A stretch of DNA of 64,000 nt from Bacteroidales bacterium (GCA_017962665.1 JAGCUU010000036.1:1-64000), one strand, 5' to 3'. Counted from the stretch's first letter, positions 43,541-52,066 are shown. The notes: generated by a model not told the origin, from the sequence alone. Made by a program: numbers and translations.

Positions 43541-43926
43541 TCTTCATAAAACGTCGGATTAACCCACACCAACTGGTATTCTCTGTCCATAAACACCTGC
43601 ACCGAATGTCCAGTAGCCAACAGCTGGCCGCTCTCGGTGTCCCGTATCTCGTAGTCGAACACTATCTTTGCCGCATCCGTAGGTTTGTATGTTATCGTTA
43701 TTTCGGGCTTCATGCCGTAGACTATAGGCCGCTTGTAGCTGAAACTGATATCCACCAACGGCGCATAGTAGCCCTCACCAAATATTGTAAGATAGTCTAT
43801 GCCATATTTGCGTCCAAAGGCCTCGCGGGCATCCTCGAAATAAAGCATATAACTACCGTGCCACACTATATTCATTGAGTCCACCTCGCTGAATCTGACT
43901 TCAAATGGTTTCGTTATACTTAACAT
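43519..43926 (-). CDS. Hot-dog acyl-CoA/acyl-ACP thioesterase
   Basis: A 135-residue hot-dog protein of the 4-hydroxybenzoyl-CoA thioesterase group. The catalytic segment RFSEVDSMNIVWHGSYMLYF holds the Asp, followed by the YFEDAREAFGRKYG helix. It would release or edit aryl or polyene thioesters. Comparable thioesterases (ApeK) occur in aryl polyene clusters. It is 17 bases from the dehydratase gene upstream and overlaps the ketosynthase gene downstream. Confidence 0.88.
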   Translation of the reverse strand: MLSITKPFEVRFSEVDSMNIVWHGSYMLYFEDAREAFGRKYGIDYLTIFGEGYYAPLVDISFSYKRPIVYGMKPEITITYKPTDAAKIVFDYEIRDTESGQLLATGHSVQVFMDREYQLVWVNPTFYEEWKKKWL

Positions 43927-43943
43927 CCTGTTTGTTCTTTATT

Positions 43944-44363
43944 TCAGTTCAACAACGCTATCTTCATCTTTGCTGTTGCCAAAGTTTCCTCTCCTCTCCT
44001 AATCTCGGCGCTTATCAGCGTTAGATTCAACACCTCTTCTTCGACCTTTATCCTTGTTTCAATCCGTTCTCCCGTGCGCGCCATTGCCTCAATCTTCATA
44101 TCCGTCACCGCACCGATCACACCTAGTTTGACCTCACCGCCTTTCGCCAACGACAGGTATCCTATGCGGGCTGCACATGTCTGGGCTATGTTCTCCATCA
44201 TCCCCCAAGGCTGCAAGACACCTTCATCGCTCAGCAGACAATCCTCTGTCACGGTAAACTCCGTCACAGTCTCTTTCACGTCGCACATCACCATCTTGTC
44301 TATCAAGATGAACGGTGGCCGCTGTGGCAACAAAGTCAGTATTTCATACTCCGAAGGATTCAT
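43944..44363 (-). CDS. Hot-dog 3-hydroxyacyl-ACP dehydratase (ApeP-like)
   Basis: About 139 residues from the ATG at 44363, which overlaps the acyltransferase stop as ATGA; a TTG three codons earlier is possible. It carries LLPQRPPFILIDKMV and GVLQPWGMMENIAQTCAARIGY, the hot-dog helix of FabZ/FabA-like dehydratases of polyene clusters, where the His of FabZ is replaced in this segment. Acts in the dehydration step after ketoreduction. Confidence 0.8.
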   Translation of the reverse strand: MNPSEYEILTLLPQRPPFILIDKMVMCDVKETVTEFTVTEDCLLSDEGVLQPWGMMENIAQTCAARIGYLSLAKGGEVKLGVIGAVTDMKIEAMARTGERIETRIKVEEEVLNLTLISAEIRRGEETLATAKMKIALLN

Positions 44364-45202
44364 TGGTTCCAAAAATCAAAATAGTTAAACCACTGATATG
44401 GATACTGTTTGACAACGTTCTCCAATATTCCCGCATAACTCTTTGCCATAATTGCCGCCCTGCCGCGTACAGACGATTCGCTCCTGCTTTCCTCGTTGTC
44501 CACTCGACGGACAATAAGAGTATACCGTGTTGCTTTCTTTTTCATCACAAAAACAGCAAATACTGGTATTTCCTTCTGTGCGGCAAAAACAAAGGGGCCG
44601 GCGGGCAGAGCCGCCTCTGATCCCATGAAAATGCAAGGGAGGTTTTTTTTAGAACCCAGAAGGCGGTCGGCAGGCATACTCACAGCATCACCATCGTCAA
44701 TGGCTGCATTCATCATAAATATGTGCGACATATCATTCTTTACAGGTATCATGTCTGTGCTATGCCCACCCAGCACGCGACCACGGTTTTCCATGATGGC
44801 TTCCGTCTCGCCGGCATAGACAAGCGCATGCACGCGCTTGTTGTCGGACTTGAGCGTACATCCTGCAAGCTCATAATTACCAGTATGCGAGCTGAGCATA
44901 AGGAATCCGCCGGGCTCTGAGAAGCAGGCATCCACCTGTTCTTTGCCATCGTGTTCGAAATCAAAACCACGTCCGGCATAAACGGCAAAACGGTCTATAA
45001 TCACCTGTCCAAAGACGAAATGGTTGCGAAATATATACCATACTATTCGCAAACCTCTGGCACCTCGACGCACAAAGAAATCGCGCATAGCACGATAACC
45101 TTTCCTATTGAAAATCATATAGAAAGGAATAGCGAAAGCCATAAAGAAATAGATCACACGGACATCAGTCCAGCGTAATAGCCCTATCAGCCTTCGTTGC
45201 AT
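44360..45202 (-). CDS. LpxL/HtrB-like acyltransferase of the polyene cluster
   Basis: A 280-residue lipid acyltransferase from the ATG at 45202; a GTG at 45244 would add 14 residues (MGREWSGKTHGGTF) that look unlike the family start. It has an N-terminal membrane helix (VIYFFMAFAIPFYMIF) and the catalytic HTGNYE (His-x4-Glu, residues 106-111). Such enzymes use acyl-ACP to acylate lipid acceptors. Here it probably transfers the ACP-bound aryl polyene to a membrane lipid. Confidence 0.83.
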   Translation of the reverse strand: MQRRLIGLLRWTDVRVIYFFMAFAIPFYMIFNRKGYRAMRDFFVRRGARGLRIVWYIFRNHFVFGQVIIDRFAVYAGRGFDFEHDGKEQVDACFSEPGGFLMLSSHTGNYELAGCTLKSDNKRVHALVYAGETEAIMENRGRVLGGHSTDMIPVKNDMSHIFMMNAAIDDGDAVSMPADRLLGSKKNLPCIFMGSEAALPAGPFVFAAQKEIPVFAVFVMKKKATRYTLIVRRVDNEESRSESSVRGRAAIMAKSYAGILENVVKQYPYQWFNYFDFWNQ

Positions 45203-45263
45203 GAATGTGCCACCATGCGTCTTTCCTGACCATTCTCGTCCCACCTGGCTATTTGCGTTTTTG

Positions 45264-45506
45264 TTAGCTTATCTTCAATTCAATATAGTCGCAGAACTGG
45301 CCGAAGGTCTTTACCTGTTGCATCTCTTCAGGCTTGATCTTGAATCCGAACTTCTTTTCAACTATGACAACGATGTCGACAAAATCGAGACTGTCAACTC
45401 CAATATCTTCTTTCAGTCGTGCTTCGGGTTTTATTTTTTCCTCGTCCAGTTCAAGGTCTTCTACCAAAAAATCCTTTACTGTTGCTTCTATTTCTGTTCT
45501 TGTCAT
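45264..45506 (-). CDS. Acyl carrier protein (first ACP of the cluster)
   Basis: An 80-residue acidic protein with phosphopantetheine site Ser39 in GVDSLDFVD. Helix pattern and charge are those of FabF-interacting ACPs. It lies between the methyltransferase and acyltransferase genes, and a heptad repeat block fills the gap to the former. Confidence 0.94.
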   Translation of the reverse strand: MTRTEIEATVKDFLVEDLELDEEKIKPEARLKEDIGVDSLDFVDIVVIVEKKFGFKIKPEEMQQVKTFGQFCDYIELKIS

Positions 45507-45533
45507 ATATTTTTAGTTTTTTCGTTTTTCTAG

Positions 45534-45568
45534 AATTGTCAATTATCAATTGTCAATTATCAATTACC
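45534..45568. repeat. Seven-base tandem repeat at the methyltransferase stop
   Basis: Heptads AATTGTC, AATTATC, AATTGTC, AATTATC, AATTACC cover 45534-45568 and include the stop codon of the minus-strand methyltransferase gene (45560-45562). The consensus AATTRTC is close to the block near glyQS. Confidence 0.8.
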
Positions 45569-46663
45569 AACTCTCCTGCAGACCATTATGCTGTGACCGT
45601 ATCCGAGGTTGTCGACTATCGATTCTACCTCGAGACCTGACTTATTCACTACTCGCTCCATATCCTCAGAATGATACATCTTGCTATTGCCATTGGCAAT
45701 AGCAGTAAAGTACAAACTGGTCATCGTCAGGCAGAATGCAGCCAAATCATGACGCTGACGATCCCAGAATGTCTCCATGATGCAGAGCCTGCTACCTTCA
45801 TCCATAATGGCAGCGGCACGCGTCAGGATGCTCTCTATTTCATCCTCGCCGAAACAGTCAAGAAATTGGCTCATCCAGATGATGTCATAGTGTTTGTCCG
45901 TCGGGAATGGTGCCTTGGAGTCAAGCAGGTTGATTCCACATCCGTCAATACGGTCAGCGCCCTTCTTACCCTCTGTGAACTTTCGCATCATGCTTATCTG
46001 CTGAGGAAGATCCATGATAGTGACATGTACATCGTCATTGTAGTCGACACAACGCAATGCCCAACGTCCAGTGTTGCCACCAACATCAAGCAATGTCCGC
46101 GGTTTCCTATCGAAAACAACAGCGAGTGCCTCATCAAAAGAGTTGTCGGAATAAAAATGGTCGAATCCAAACCAGCTGTCCTGCACCTGTTTTGGAAGAC
46201 TGGAAAGTCCCTCATACACAGTCGGCCAGTCACCAAAATGTTCCAAACCTACGGGACGTCCCTCGTCGAGTGATTCCTCCAACCGAAACCATCCTTCATA
46301 GTTGACATCGTGATTGAAAGCCATGTTCACCTGTGTAAGTCTGTCAGCCAACAGACACCAACCGGTCTTAGTGAGAAGGAAATGCTCGCGGTCGTCGGCA
46401 AGCATAACGGTGCCGATGCATAGCGAAGCCTCCATCAAGACCTTGATAGCGTAAGAAGTCTTGCCCGTACGCTCAACGATTTCACTCATCGTCATGCCGT
46501 TATCGCTGTTACGCAACATCTCAAGGATGCCCCATTTGACCATTATGCGTGATGCCTGAAACACCACAGGGCCAAAAGCAATCCATTCGGCTCTGCGCTG
46601 CGCCTCTCTCGCCGTAAGGTGTTCTTTGGTATAGGCCGTTTCTAAGTTTTTTGACAGATTCAT
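45560..46663 (-). CDS. SAM-dependent methyltransferase with winged-helix N-terminal domain
   Basis: A 367-residue methyltransferase of the plant-type O-methyltransferase arrangement: a winged-helix dimerisation domain (about 25-110; WGILEMLRNSDNGMTMSEIV) and a C-terminal SAM domain with LDVGGNTGRW near residue 192. The motif ISMSQFLDCF-like segment IWMSQFLDCFGEDE matches the catalytic region. In E. coli aryl polyenes a cluster methyltransferase modifies the aryl ring; here ring C- or O-methylation of a hydroxyaryl head is likely. Confidence 0.86.
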   Translation of the reverse strand: MNLSKNLETAYTKEHLTAREAQRRAEWIAFGPVVFQASRIMVKWGILEMLRNSDNGMTMSEIVERTGKTSYAIKVLMEASLCIGTVMLADDREHFLLTKTGWCLLADRLTQVNMAFNHDVNYEGWFRLEESLDEGRPVGLEHFGDWPTVYEGLSSLPKQVQDSWFGFDHFYSDNSFDEALAVVFDRKPRTLLDVGGNTGRWALRCVDYNDDVHVTIMDLPQQISMMRKFTEGKKGADRIDGCGINLLDSKAPFPTDKHYDIIWMSQFLDCFGEDEIESILTRAAAIMDEGSRLCIMETFWDRQRHDLAAFCLTMTSLYFTAIANGNSKMYHSEDMERVVNKSGLEVESIVDNLGYGHSIMVCRRVGN

Positions 46664-46692
46664 CTGTTGTCTTTAAAAGTTTATGTGTCTAT

Positions 46693-47910
46693 TCAGATTT
46701 TTTTCACAATCAACGCACTGTTCGTGCCGCCAAAGCCAAAGGAGTTGCTCAGTACGGTTTCCACTTTGGTCTCCACGGTCTTTGCTGCTATCTTCAGCCT
46801 TGCACTGGCCTCGTCGGGATTCTCAAAGTTGATATTCGGTGCCACGAAGCCGTTCTGCATCATCAGCGTACAATAGACTATCTCGCTTGCACCTGCCATC
46901 CAGCATTCATGTCCTGTCATGCTCTTCGTCGAACTGATCCATGCTCTCTGACCTTCAAACAGACGTCCCAAAGCCTCTGCCTCGTTCATGTCGCCCTGCT
47001 GGGTTGATGTAGCATGGGCATTGACATAGTCGATATCACCGACGCCTACTCCCGCATCTTTCAATGCACGTTGCATAGCCAACACCGAACCGTCTGCGCT
47101 TGCCTGCGATATTCCGCCGCCATTCGACGAGAAGCCGTAACCTGCCACTTCGCAGATTATCTTCGCCCCACGTGCCATAGCATGGTCATAGTCCTCCAAA
47201 ACAAGTGCCGCCGCTCCTCCCGAAGGTACAAGACCGTCTCGATTGCGATCGAAAGGTCGTGAAGCCTTGGTGGGTTCTTCCATACGTTTCGAGAAAGCTC
47301 CCAATGCGTCGAACGACGCCATGCTGTAATAATTAGTCTCTTGCGCACCGCCACAGATAACCATGTCCTGCAATCCTTGCTTGATAAACATGTATCCAAG
47401 CCCTATGGCATGTGAGCCACTGGCACAGGCAGCACTGACGCTGAAATTGATGCCCCTCAGGTGGAAAATGGTGCTCATATTCATATTAACCGTAGAGTTC
47501 ATTGACTGGAATATCCAGCCTGAACCTAACAGCATAGAGTCCCTCTTCTCCGCCATGATGTTGGCCGACTCCACCACCGCCTTTGCAGAGGAGTCGTTGC
47601 CGAACAGCACGCCCACCTCATTTTTCAGCAAGTAATATTCGTCTATTCCTGCATTCGCGACGGCCTCTCTCGTAGCCATGTATGCATACTCTGCCTCTTC
47701 CGAAAGACCCACTCTCAGTCTGCGGTCCAATACCCCCTTCAATACAGGCTTCTTAACGATTCCGGTCAGCGACGACTGGTATCCGTAGCCTATCCTTTCA
47801 GGCTCCACACCAATTCCCGACCGCCCTGCATAGAGGCTGTCGCGCACTTCATCAAGCCCGCACCCTATACATGACCATATTCCTGTTCCGGTAACTACTA
47901 CTCGTCTCAT
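46693..47910 (-). CDS. Beta-ketoacyl-ACP synthase (FabB/ApeR-like)
   Basis: A 405-residue ketosynthase with Cys162 in SAACASGSHA, His299 in NAHATSTQQGD, and His334 in TKSMTGHECWMAGA. The Ala in place of Gly after His299 and the CWMAGA stretch set it apart from the other two active ketosynthases. It probably has a separate condensing role, for instance the first condensation on the aryl starter. The outer-membrane protein gene lies 4 bases upstream. Confidence 0.9.
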   Translation of the reverse strand: MRRVVVTGTGIWSCIGCGLDEVRDSLYAGRSGIGVEPERIGYGYQSSLTGIVKKPVLKGVLDRRLRVGLSEEAEYAYMATREAVANAGIDEYYLLKNEVGVLFGNDSSAKAVVESANIMAEKRDSMLLGSGWIFQSMNSTVNMNMSTIFHLRGINFSVSAACASGSHAIGLGYMFIKQGLQDMVICGGAQETNYYSMASFDALGAFSKRMEEPTKASRPFDRNRDGLVPSGGAAALVLEDYDHAMARGAKIICEVAGYGFSSNGGGISQASADGSVLAMQRALKDAGVGVGDIDYVNAHATSTQQGDMNEAEALGRLFEGQRAWISSTKSMTGHECWMAGASEIVYCTLMMQNGFVAPNINFENPDEASARLKIAAKTVETKVETVLSNSFGFGGTNSALIVKKI

Positions 47911-47914
47911 ATTT

Positions 47915-48454
47915 CTACCATTCGATTCCTATCCTCAATCCTATGCTTGACGGATGCATCTCTTCGAAAGTCTGGTCGTACGAATGTGTAGCTGTATTAT
48001 AAACCTCCGTTATAACAGTCTTGTACTTGGAAAAATAGGATGCTGTCAGCATCAGGTTGATGGCGAAATCCCTGCTCGATCCAAAACGGACACCGAAGGC
48101 AGCATCAGCATAGGCTCCTGTATTCTCCGAAAGATATGAACCCAACCTCATCTGAATGGTCGGGGTCACCTTGCCGCTATAGCAGAAGTTATATTTCAAG
48201 GCCGTGTAGATAGGCATGGCAAAGAAGTCGTTGCCCCCCTCCAAGGCGACACCTATTCCGATAAAGGTATTGCTGTTGAAATAGAAACCGTGTGTGGTTG
48301 AAAACGACACCGATGTGTTGCCATCATCCCATAGTCTCACGCTCGGACCTTGTTCCAAAAAGCCCTGATATCCCGAAGGAATCTTAATACCCTCTTGAGC
48401 ATTTATTATTCCAGCGACTGCAACCGCAATAAGCAATAAAGAAATTTTTTTCAT
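47915..48454 (-). CDS. Outer-membrane beta-barrel protein of the polyene cluster
   Basis: A 179-residue protein with a signal peptide (to GIINAQ) and alternating hydrophobic strands (TSVSFSTTHGFYFN, FIGIGVALEGG, ALKYNFCYSG, GLRIGIEW at the end). It looks like an eight-strand barrel of the porin/OmpW type common in Bacteroidota. Its place between the ketoreductase and ketosynthase genes suggests an outer-membrane role in polyene placement, but no specific function can be given. Confidence 0.75.
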   Translation of the reverse strand: MKKISLLLIAVAVAGIINAQEGIKIPSGYQGFLEQGPSVRLWDDGNTSVSFSTTHGFYFNSNTFIGIGVALEGGNDFFAMPIYTALKYNFCYSGKVTPTIQMRLGSYLSENTGAYADAAFGVRFGSSRDFAINLMLTASYFSKYKTVITEVYNTATHSYDQTFEEMHPSSIGLRIGIEW

Positions 48455-48482
48455 AATAGTATTTTTTTGATGTTTTTAATTT

Positions 48483-49208
48483 TTATAAAACTCCACCATT
48501 GATTGATATGACCTCACCTGTAATATAGGCAGCCTCTTTCGATGCCAGGAAAGCCACCAGTGCTGCCACCTCTTCAGGCTTGCCCATGCGTCCCAGTGGC
48601 ACCATCTTCTCTATCTCTTTCTTGTCCAATCCCGCCACCATGTCGGTCTCGACAAAGCCTGGAGCCACCACATTCACAGTCACTTTTCGTTTTGCCACCT
48701 CCTGTGCCAAAGCCTTGCTGGCGCCTATCAACCCCGCCTTCGCAGCCGAATAATTGCACTGGCCGGGCATTCCCTTTATACCGGAGACCGACGACACATT
48801 GACTATCCTGCCGTTGCGGTGTACCATCATGTTCTTCACCACCCTGCGGGTGAGATAGAAAAAGCCGTCCAGAGTTGTCTCCAACACCTTATGCCACTGC
48901 CCTTCGTCCATAAAGACTAGCAGGTTGTCCTCCCTGATACCGGCATTGTTCACCAACACCGACACATAGTCGTCCGTATGCTCGTTCTCCCATGTTTCCA
49001 AAGCTGCGTCCACCGCTTTGCCGTCCGACACGTCGAAACGCATCAGCTCGGCTCTTCCGCCAGCGGACTCTATCTCTTTGACCACCTCATGCGCCGATTC
49101 CTCGCTTCTATTGTAGTTCACTATCACCGGCCATCCTTCACATGCCAACCTAATGGCTATCGCTCTCCCCAAGCCTCTCGACGCACCCGTCACCATTGCA
49201 TATTCCAT
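48483..49208 (-). CDS. fabG: 3-oxoacyl-ACP reductase, FabG type
   Basis: A 241-residue short-chain dehydrogenase. NADPH motif GASRGLG is at residues 8-14 and NNAG near 87; the active site is Ser140 (NVSSVSG), Tyr153 and Lys157 in NYSAAK. It reduces the 3-keto group made by the ketosynthases before the dehydratases act. It is the second gene of the operon, 34 bases after the ammonia-lyase gene. It is likely cluster-specific rather than the housekeeping FabG. Confidence 0.92.
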   Translation of the reverse strand: MEYAMVTGASRGLGRAIAIRLACEGWPVIVNYNRSEESAHEVVKEIESAGGRAELMRFDVSDGKAVDAALETWENEHTDDYVSVLVNNAGIREDNLLVFMDEGQWHKVLETTLDGFFYLTRRVVKNMMVHRNGRIVNVSSVSGIKGMPGQCNYSAAKAGLIGASKALAQEVAKRKVTVNVVAPGFVETDMVAGLDKKEIEKMVPLGRMGKPEEVAALVAFLASKEAAYITGEVISINGGVL

Positions 49209-49242
49209 AGATAATACTCTTTTGTAAAAACCACTATTGACT

Positions 49243-50760
49243 TTATTTCCTCAAATATTTTTCCACTGACGCTATTCTGTCGTAAAACGGCTCATCTTCG
49301 ACAAACATGGGCACCAACGACCTGATCTCATCATATATCTTGCGTGTTGCAGGAGCCAACTTGTCAGCCTTTTTCAGACAATCCGTTGCTTGTGCCAATG
49401 CTATCATCAGTATCGACATAACTTCATAGCAGTTGTCTATCACCGTCTTGCAGAGCAAGGCGGTATTGGTACCCATGCTGACGATATCCTGGTTATCGTT
49501 GTTGTTGGGTATGCTATGTACATAGTTTGGCATCGCCAAAGTCTGACATTCCGCCGTAGTCGATGTCGCCGTGAACTGGCAGGCCTGCATTCCGTAGTTC
49601 AACCCCAACACTCCCATATTAAGGAATGGTGGCAGTATGCCGTTGATGCGGTCATGGAAAAGGTAGTTCAGCTGTCTTTCTGCCACCATGGCCACCCTCA
49701 CCATACCGATTTTTACCTTGTCCTCTTCAAGCGAGATATAGTCGCCGTGGAAGTTTCCTCCATGATACACATTCCTGGTCTCCGGATCAACAATAGGGTT
49801 ATCGCTTGCCGACCGCAATTCCTCTTCTATCACCCGTCCTGAATTCTCCAAAGTCTCCAGTATCGGACCAAGTATCTGCGGCGTACAACGCAACGAATAG
49901 TACGGCTGCACCTTGTGGCCGAAAGTGACATCGCATAAATGGCCGCCATTATACAATTCGTGTTCCCTGTCCAACAGGCATCCGCTGCCCGCGGAGAGCT
50001 CTCTCATTCGCCTTGCTATCTCTATCTGTCCTGCATGACGGCGACAGGCATTGAGCGGCTCCGCCATCAGGTCGTTATAACTTGATGCCACCTCGTTCAT
50101 CCACACACTTGCCAAAACCGACCAGTCAAGCAGCTTCTTTGCATAATGTTGGTTGACAGCCGCAATTCCGGTCATGACCGACGTCCCATTGGTTATCGAC
50201 AATCCTTCACGGATATGTATACCTATCGGCTTCAATTTCTTCTCTTCTAACACTTCCGTAGTATTGCGCCACTGGCCCTTGTAATGCACCTTTCCTTCTC
50301 CTATCAGCGTCAACGCTATATGTGCCAACTGCACCAAATCCCCACTGGCACCTACACTTCCATGTTTTGGCACAAACGGTATGATGCTCTCGTTGATGAA
50401 TTCGGTCAACAGCAGCGCCACCTCGGGATGCACACCTGAACGGCACTGAAGTATCGACCCCAGGCGAGCCACCATAGCAGCACGGACATATATATCATCC
50501 AATGGTTCTCCGGCACCAGTGGAATGGCTACGTATGATGTTGTACTGCAAATCGGACAGGTGTTTGTCGTCTACACGCCACTGCGCCATAGGGCCAAAAC
50601 CGGTATTAATGCCGTAGATAATCTTCTCGGCGGAAAAATTCTTCAAAAACAAATGGCATTTTTCTATCTCTGCCATCTTTTCAGGTTCAACGGAGAACTT
50701 CTCATTTCCGAAAAGAATCTTCTCTAACGCCTCTATGGAAAAATTGGATATTTGCAACAT
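49243..50760 (-). CDS. Aromatic amino-acid ammonia-lyase (HAL/TAL family)
   Basis: A 505-residue MIO-dependent lyase, first gene of the cluster. The self-cyclising Ala-Ser-Gly is at 138-140 (SVGASGDLVQLAH), the catalytic Tyr at 49 (IYGINTGFG). The selectivity position after the Gln carries Ser78-His79 (NIIRSHSTG), as in histidine and some bacterial tyrosine lyases, not the His-Leu of Rhodobacter TAL. In flexirubin and related clusters such enzymes make 4-coumarate from tyrosine to start the chain; that role is inferred from context. A good promoter is at 50814-50838. Confidence 0.88.
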   Translation of the reverse strand: MLQISNFSIEALEKILFGNEKFSVEPEKMAEIEKCHLFLKNFSAEKIIYGINTGFGPMAQWRVDDKHLSDLQYNIIRSHSTGAGEPLDDIYVRAAMVARLGSILQCRSGVHPEVALLLTEFINESIIPFVPKHGSVGASGDLVQLAHIALTLIGEGKVHYKGQWRNTTEVLEEKKLKPIGIHIREGLSITNGTSVMTGIAAVNQHYAKKLLDWSVLASVWMNEVASSYNDLMAEPLNACRRHAGQIEIARRMRELSAGSGCLLDREHELYNGGHLCDVTFGHKVQPYYSLRCTPQILGPILETLENSGRVIEEELRSASDNPIVDPETRNVYHGGNFHGDYISLEEDKVKIGMVRVAMVAERQLNYLFHDRINGILPPFLNMGVLGLNYGMQACQFTATSTTAECQTLAMPNYVHSIPNNNDNQDIVSMGTNTALLCKTVIDNCYEVMSILMIALAQATDCLKKADKLAPATRKIYDEIRSLVPMFVEDEPFYDRIASVEKYLRK

Positions 50761-50813
50761 TACCTTATCGTTACTATATATATTTTGTTCTTTAATTTAT
50801 ATCTACAAAAATG

Positions 50814-50838
50814 CAAAAATACACTTTTTTTTTCACAA
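50814..50838 (-). promoter_or_regulatory. Main promoter of the polyene operon
   Basis: On the minus strand TTG (50838-50836) and TATTTTTG (50821-50814) match the Bacteroidota -33/-7 pattern with about 17 bases from TTG to the -7 box, separated by a run of A. The ammonia-lyase ATG follows after a leader of about 45 bases. Confidence 0.6.
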
Positions 50839-50937
50839 TCCGTCTTTTTTTTACTTTTTCATTTGCATTGTATTATATAGGCACATTCGGCATATAAACC
50901 AAATGTCACTTCTGAGCAACACCCCAAACAAAAAAAA

Positions 50938-50966
50938 AGGATGTCCCATGGGTTTGGGAACATCCT
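50938..50966 (-). terminator. Terminator of kdd
   Basis: A GGATGT..CCC stem (one bulged base) with an eight-base loop, followed on the minus strand by a run of nine T. It begins 27 bases after the kdd stop. A T run is also present on the plus side. Confidence 0.7.
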
Positions 50967-50992
50967 CTTTTTTATTCAAATCAGGGTTTCGC

Positions 50993-52066
50993 TTATGCGT
51001 AGAGCTCTTCGAAAATCTTACGCAGCTTCGGGCTTTCGCGGAGTTCCTGCAGAGTGAACTCTGCATGGCCCTTGGTGTAGCCGTTACCCATGATCATGTT
51101 GACATCGCTTCCGATACCTTCAGCACCAAGGCTGGCCTTGGTAAAGCTGGTGGCCATCGAGAAGAAATAGACGATACCGTCATCTTTGGTAATGAGGACT
51201 GCTGTCATCTCCTGGTCTGGTACATTGACGCAGTTGATGGTGACATCGGCCATCTTGCCGTCAGTGAGACGCTCAATCATTTCATAGACCTGGACTGGAG
51301 TCATGCCTGCGGCACTTTCCACGATATCGCAGAAGCCAAGGTCTTTGATTCTCTGGGTCGACTTCGGACTGTTGGCAATACCAATAACCTTACCAGTTAC
51401 ACCAACACGTTTCTTTGCCTCATAGCAGCAGAGCATACCGCTCTTGCCACCGGCACCGAGAATGACTACGGTCTGGCCATACTGGCAGAGCTTTGCGGTC
51501 TGAGCAGGAGCACCAGCGACATCGAGTGCACTGAGGGCCAGCTTCTCGGGCATATCATCAGGAATCTTGGCATAAATACCGCTCTCGAACAGAATGGCTT
51601 TACCCTTGATGTCGACCTGGTCAATCTCAGGACGAATCTCGCCAAACGAATCAATACGGAGCGGAGTGAGCGACAAGCTCACCAGGGTAGCAATACGATC
51701 GCCCTCTTTCAGGTCAATCTTTCCCTTCAATGCATCACCGATTTTCTCAACCTTGCCAAGCAGCATACCGCCTGATCCAGTACGACGATTGCGGTGCTTG
51801 CCCTGCAACTCGACATTGAGCAGCATCTCTTTCTTCACCTCCTCGAGTATCTTCTCCTGGCTTGCACCCTCTCCTGCCTGACTCTTGGCATAGTTCATAA
51901 TATCGGTAAACGACGCAGAGTCGACATTCAATGTCTGCACATCGATAAGAATCTCATTGTCGTAAAGAACGTCCATGTTGTTGTCAAGTTTGTTGGCCGG
52001 CTGCGGAAGCACTCCCTTCGGCTCTAATACACGGTGGACACCGTATTTGTTTCCTTTTGGTTGCAT
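50993..52066 (-). CDS. kdd: L-erythro-3,5-diaminohexanoate dehydrogenase
   Basis: A 357-residue NAD-dependent dehydrogenase of lysine fermentation, converting 3,5-diaminohexanoate to 5-amino-3-oxohexanoate with release of ammonia. Features: NVDSASFTDI near the N terminus, the Rossmann motif VVILGAGGKSGMLCCYEA, and ALDVAGAPAQTAKL. No MutL/KamDE or kce/kal genes are beside it; kamA lies 50 kb away. It has its own terminator and sits directly upstream of the polyene operon, which has a separate promoter. Confidence 0.92.
   Translation of the reverse strand: MQPKGNKYGVHRVLEPKGVLPQPANKLDNNMDVLYDNEILIDVQTLNVDSASFTDIMNYAKSQAGEGASQEKILEEVKKEMLLNVELQGKHRNRRTGSGGMLLGKVEKIGDALKGKIDLKEGDRIATLVSLSLTPLRIDSFGEIRPEIDQVDIKGKAILFESGIYAKIPDDMPEKLALSALDVAGAPAQTAKLCQYGQTVVILGAGGKSGMLCCYEAKKRVGVTGKVIGIANSPKSTQRIKDLGFCDIVESAAGMTPVQVYEMIERLTDGKMADVTINCVNVPDQEMTAVLITKDDGIVYFFSMATSFTKASLGAEGIGSDVNMIMGNGYTKGHAEFTLQELRESPKLRKIFEELYA

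Larger units (their letters stand above)
25876..50760 (-). other. Aryl-polyene-type biosynthetic gene cluster
   Basis: All genes in this 25-kb stretch run on the minus strand, most with gaps under 35 bases or 1-22-base overlaps. The set (ammonia-lyase, ketoreductase, three ketosynthases, chain-length factor, two ACPs, two hot-dog dehydratases, thioesterase, methyltransferase, acyltransferases, LolA-like carrier, MMPL exporter, glycosyltransferase, adenylate-forming ligase) matches the aryl polyene family known from E. coli and Vibrio ape clusters and from flexirubin clusters of Flavobacteria. Unusual additions are a double FAD oxidoreductase and a B12-type radical SAM protein. The DAR-forming pair DarA/DarB is not present in the window. 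The main promoter is upstream of 50760, with a possible internal one at 30932-30960. Confidence 0.85.

Noticed and set aside
25876-50760. Flexirubin (dialkylresorcinol) cluster
   Set aside because: No DarA or DarB homologue was seen among the genes, so a resorcinol core is not supported within this window.
50761-50992. Riboswitch between kdd and the polyene operon
   Set aside because: The gap holds a kdd terminator and a promoter with a short leader of about 45 bases, too little for a known riboswitch.
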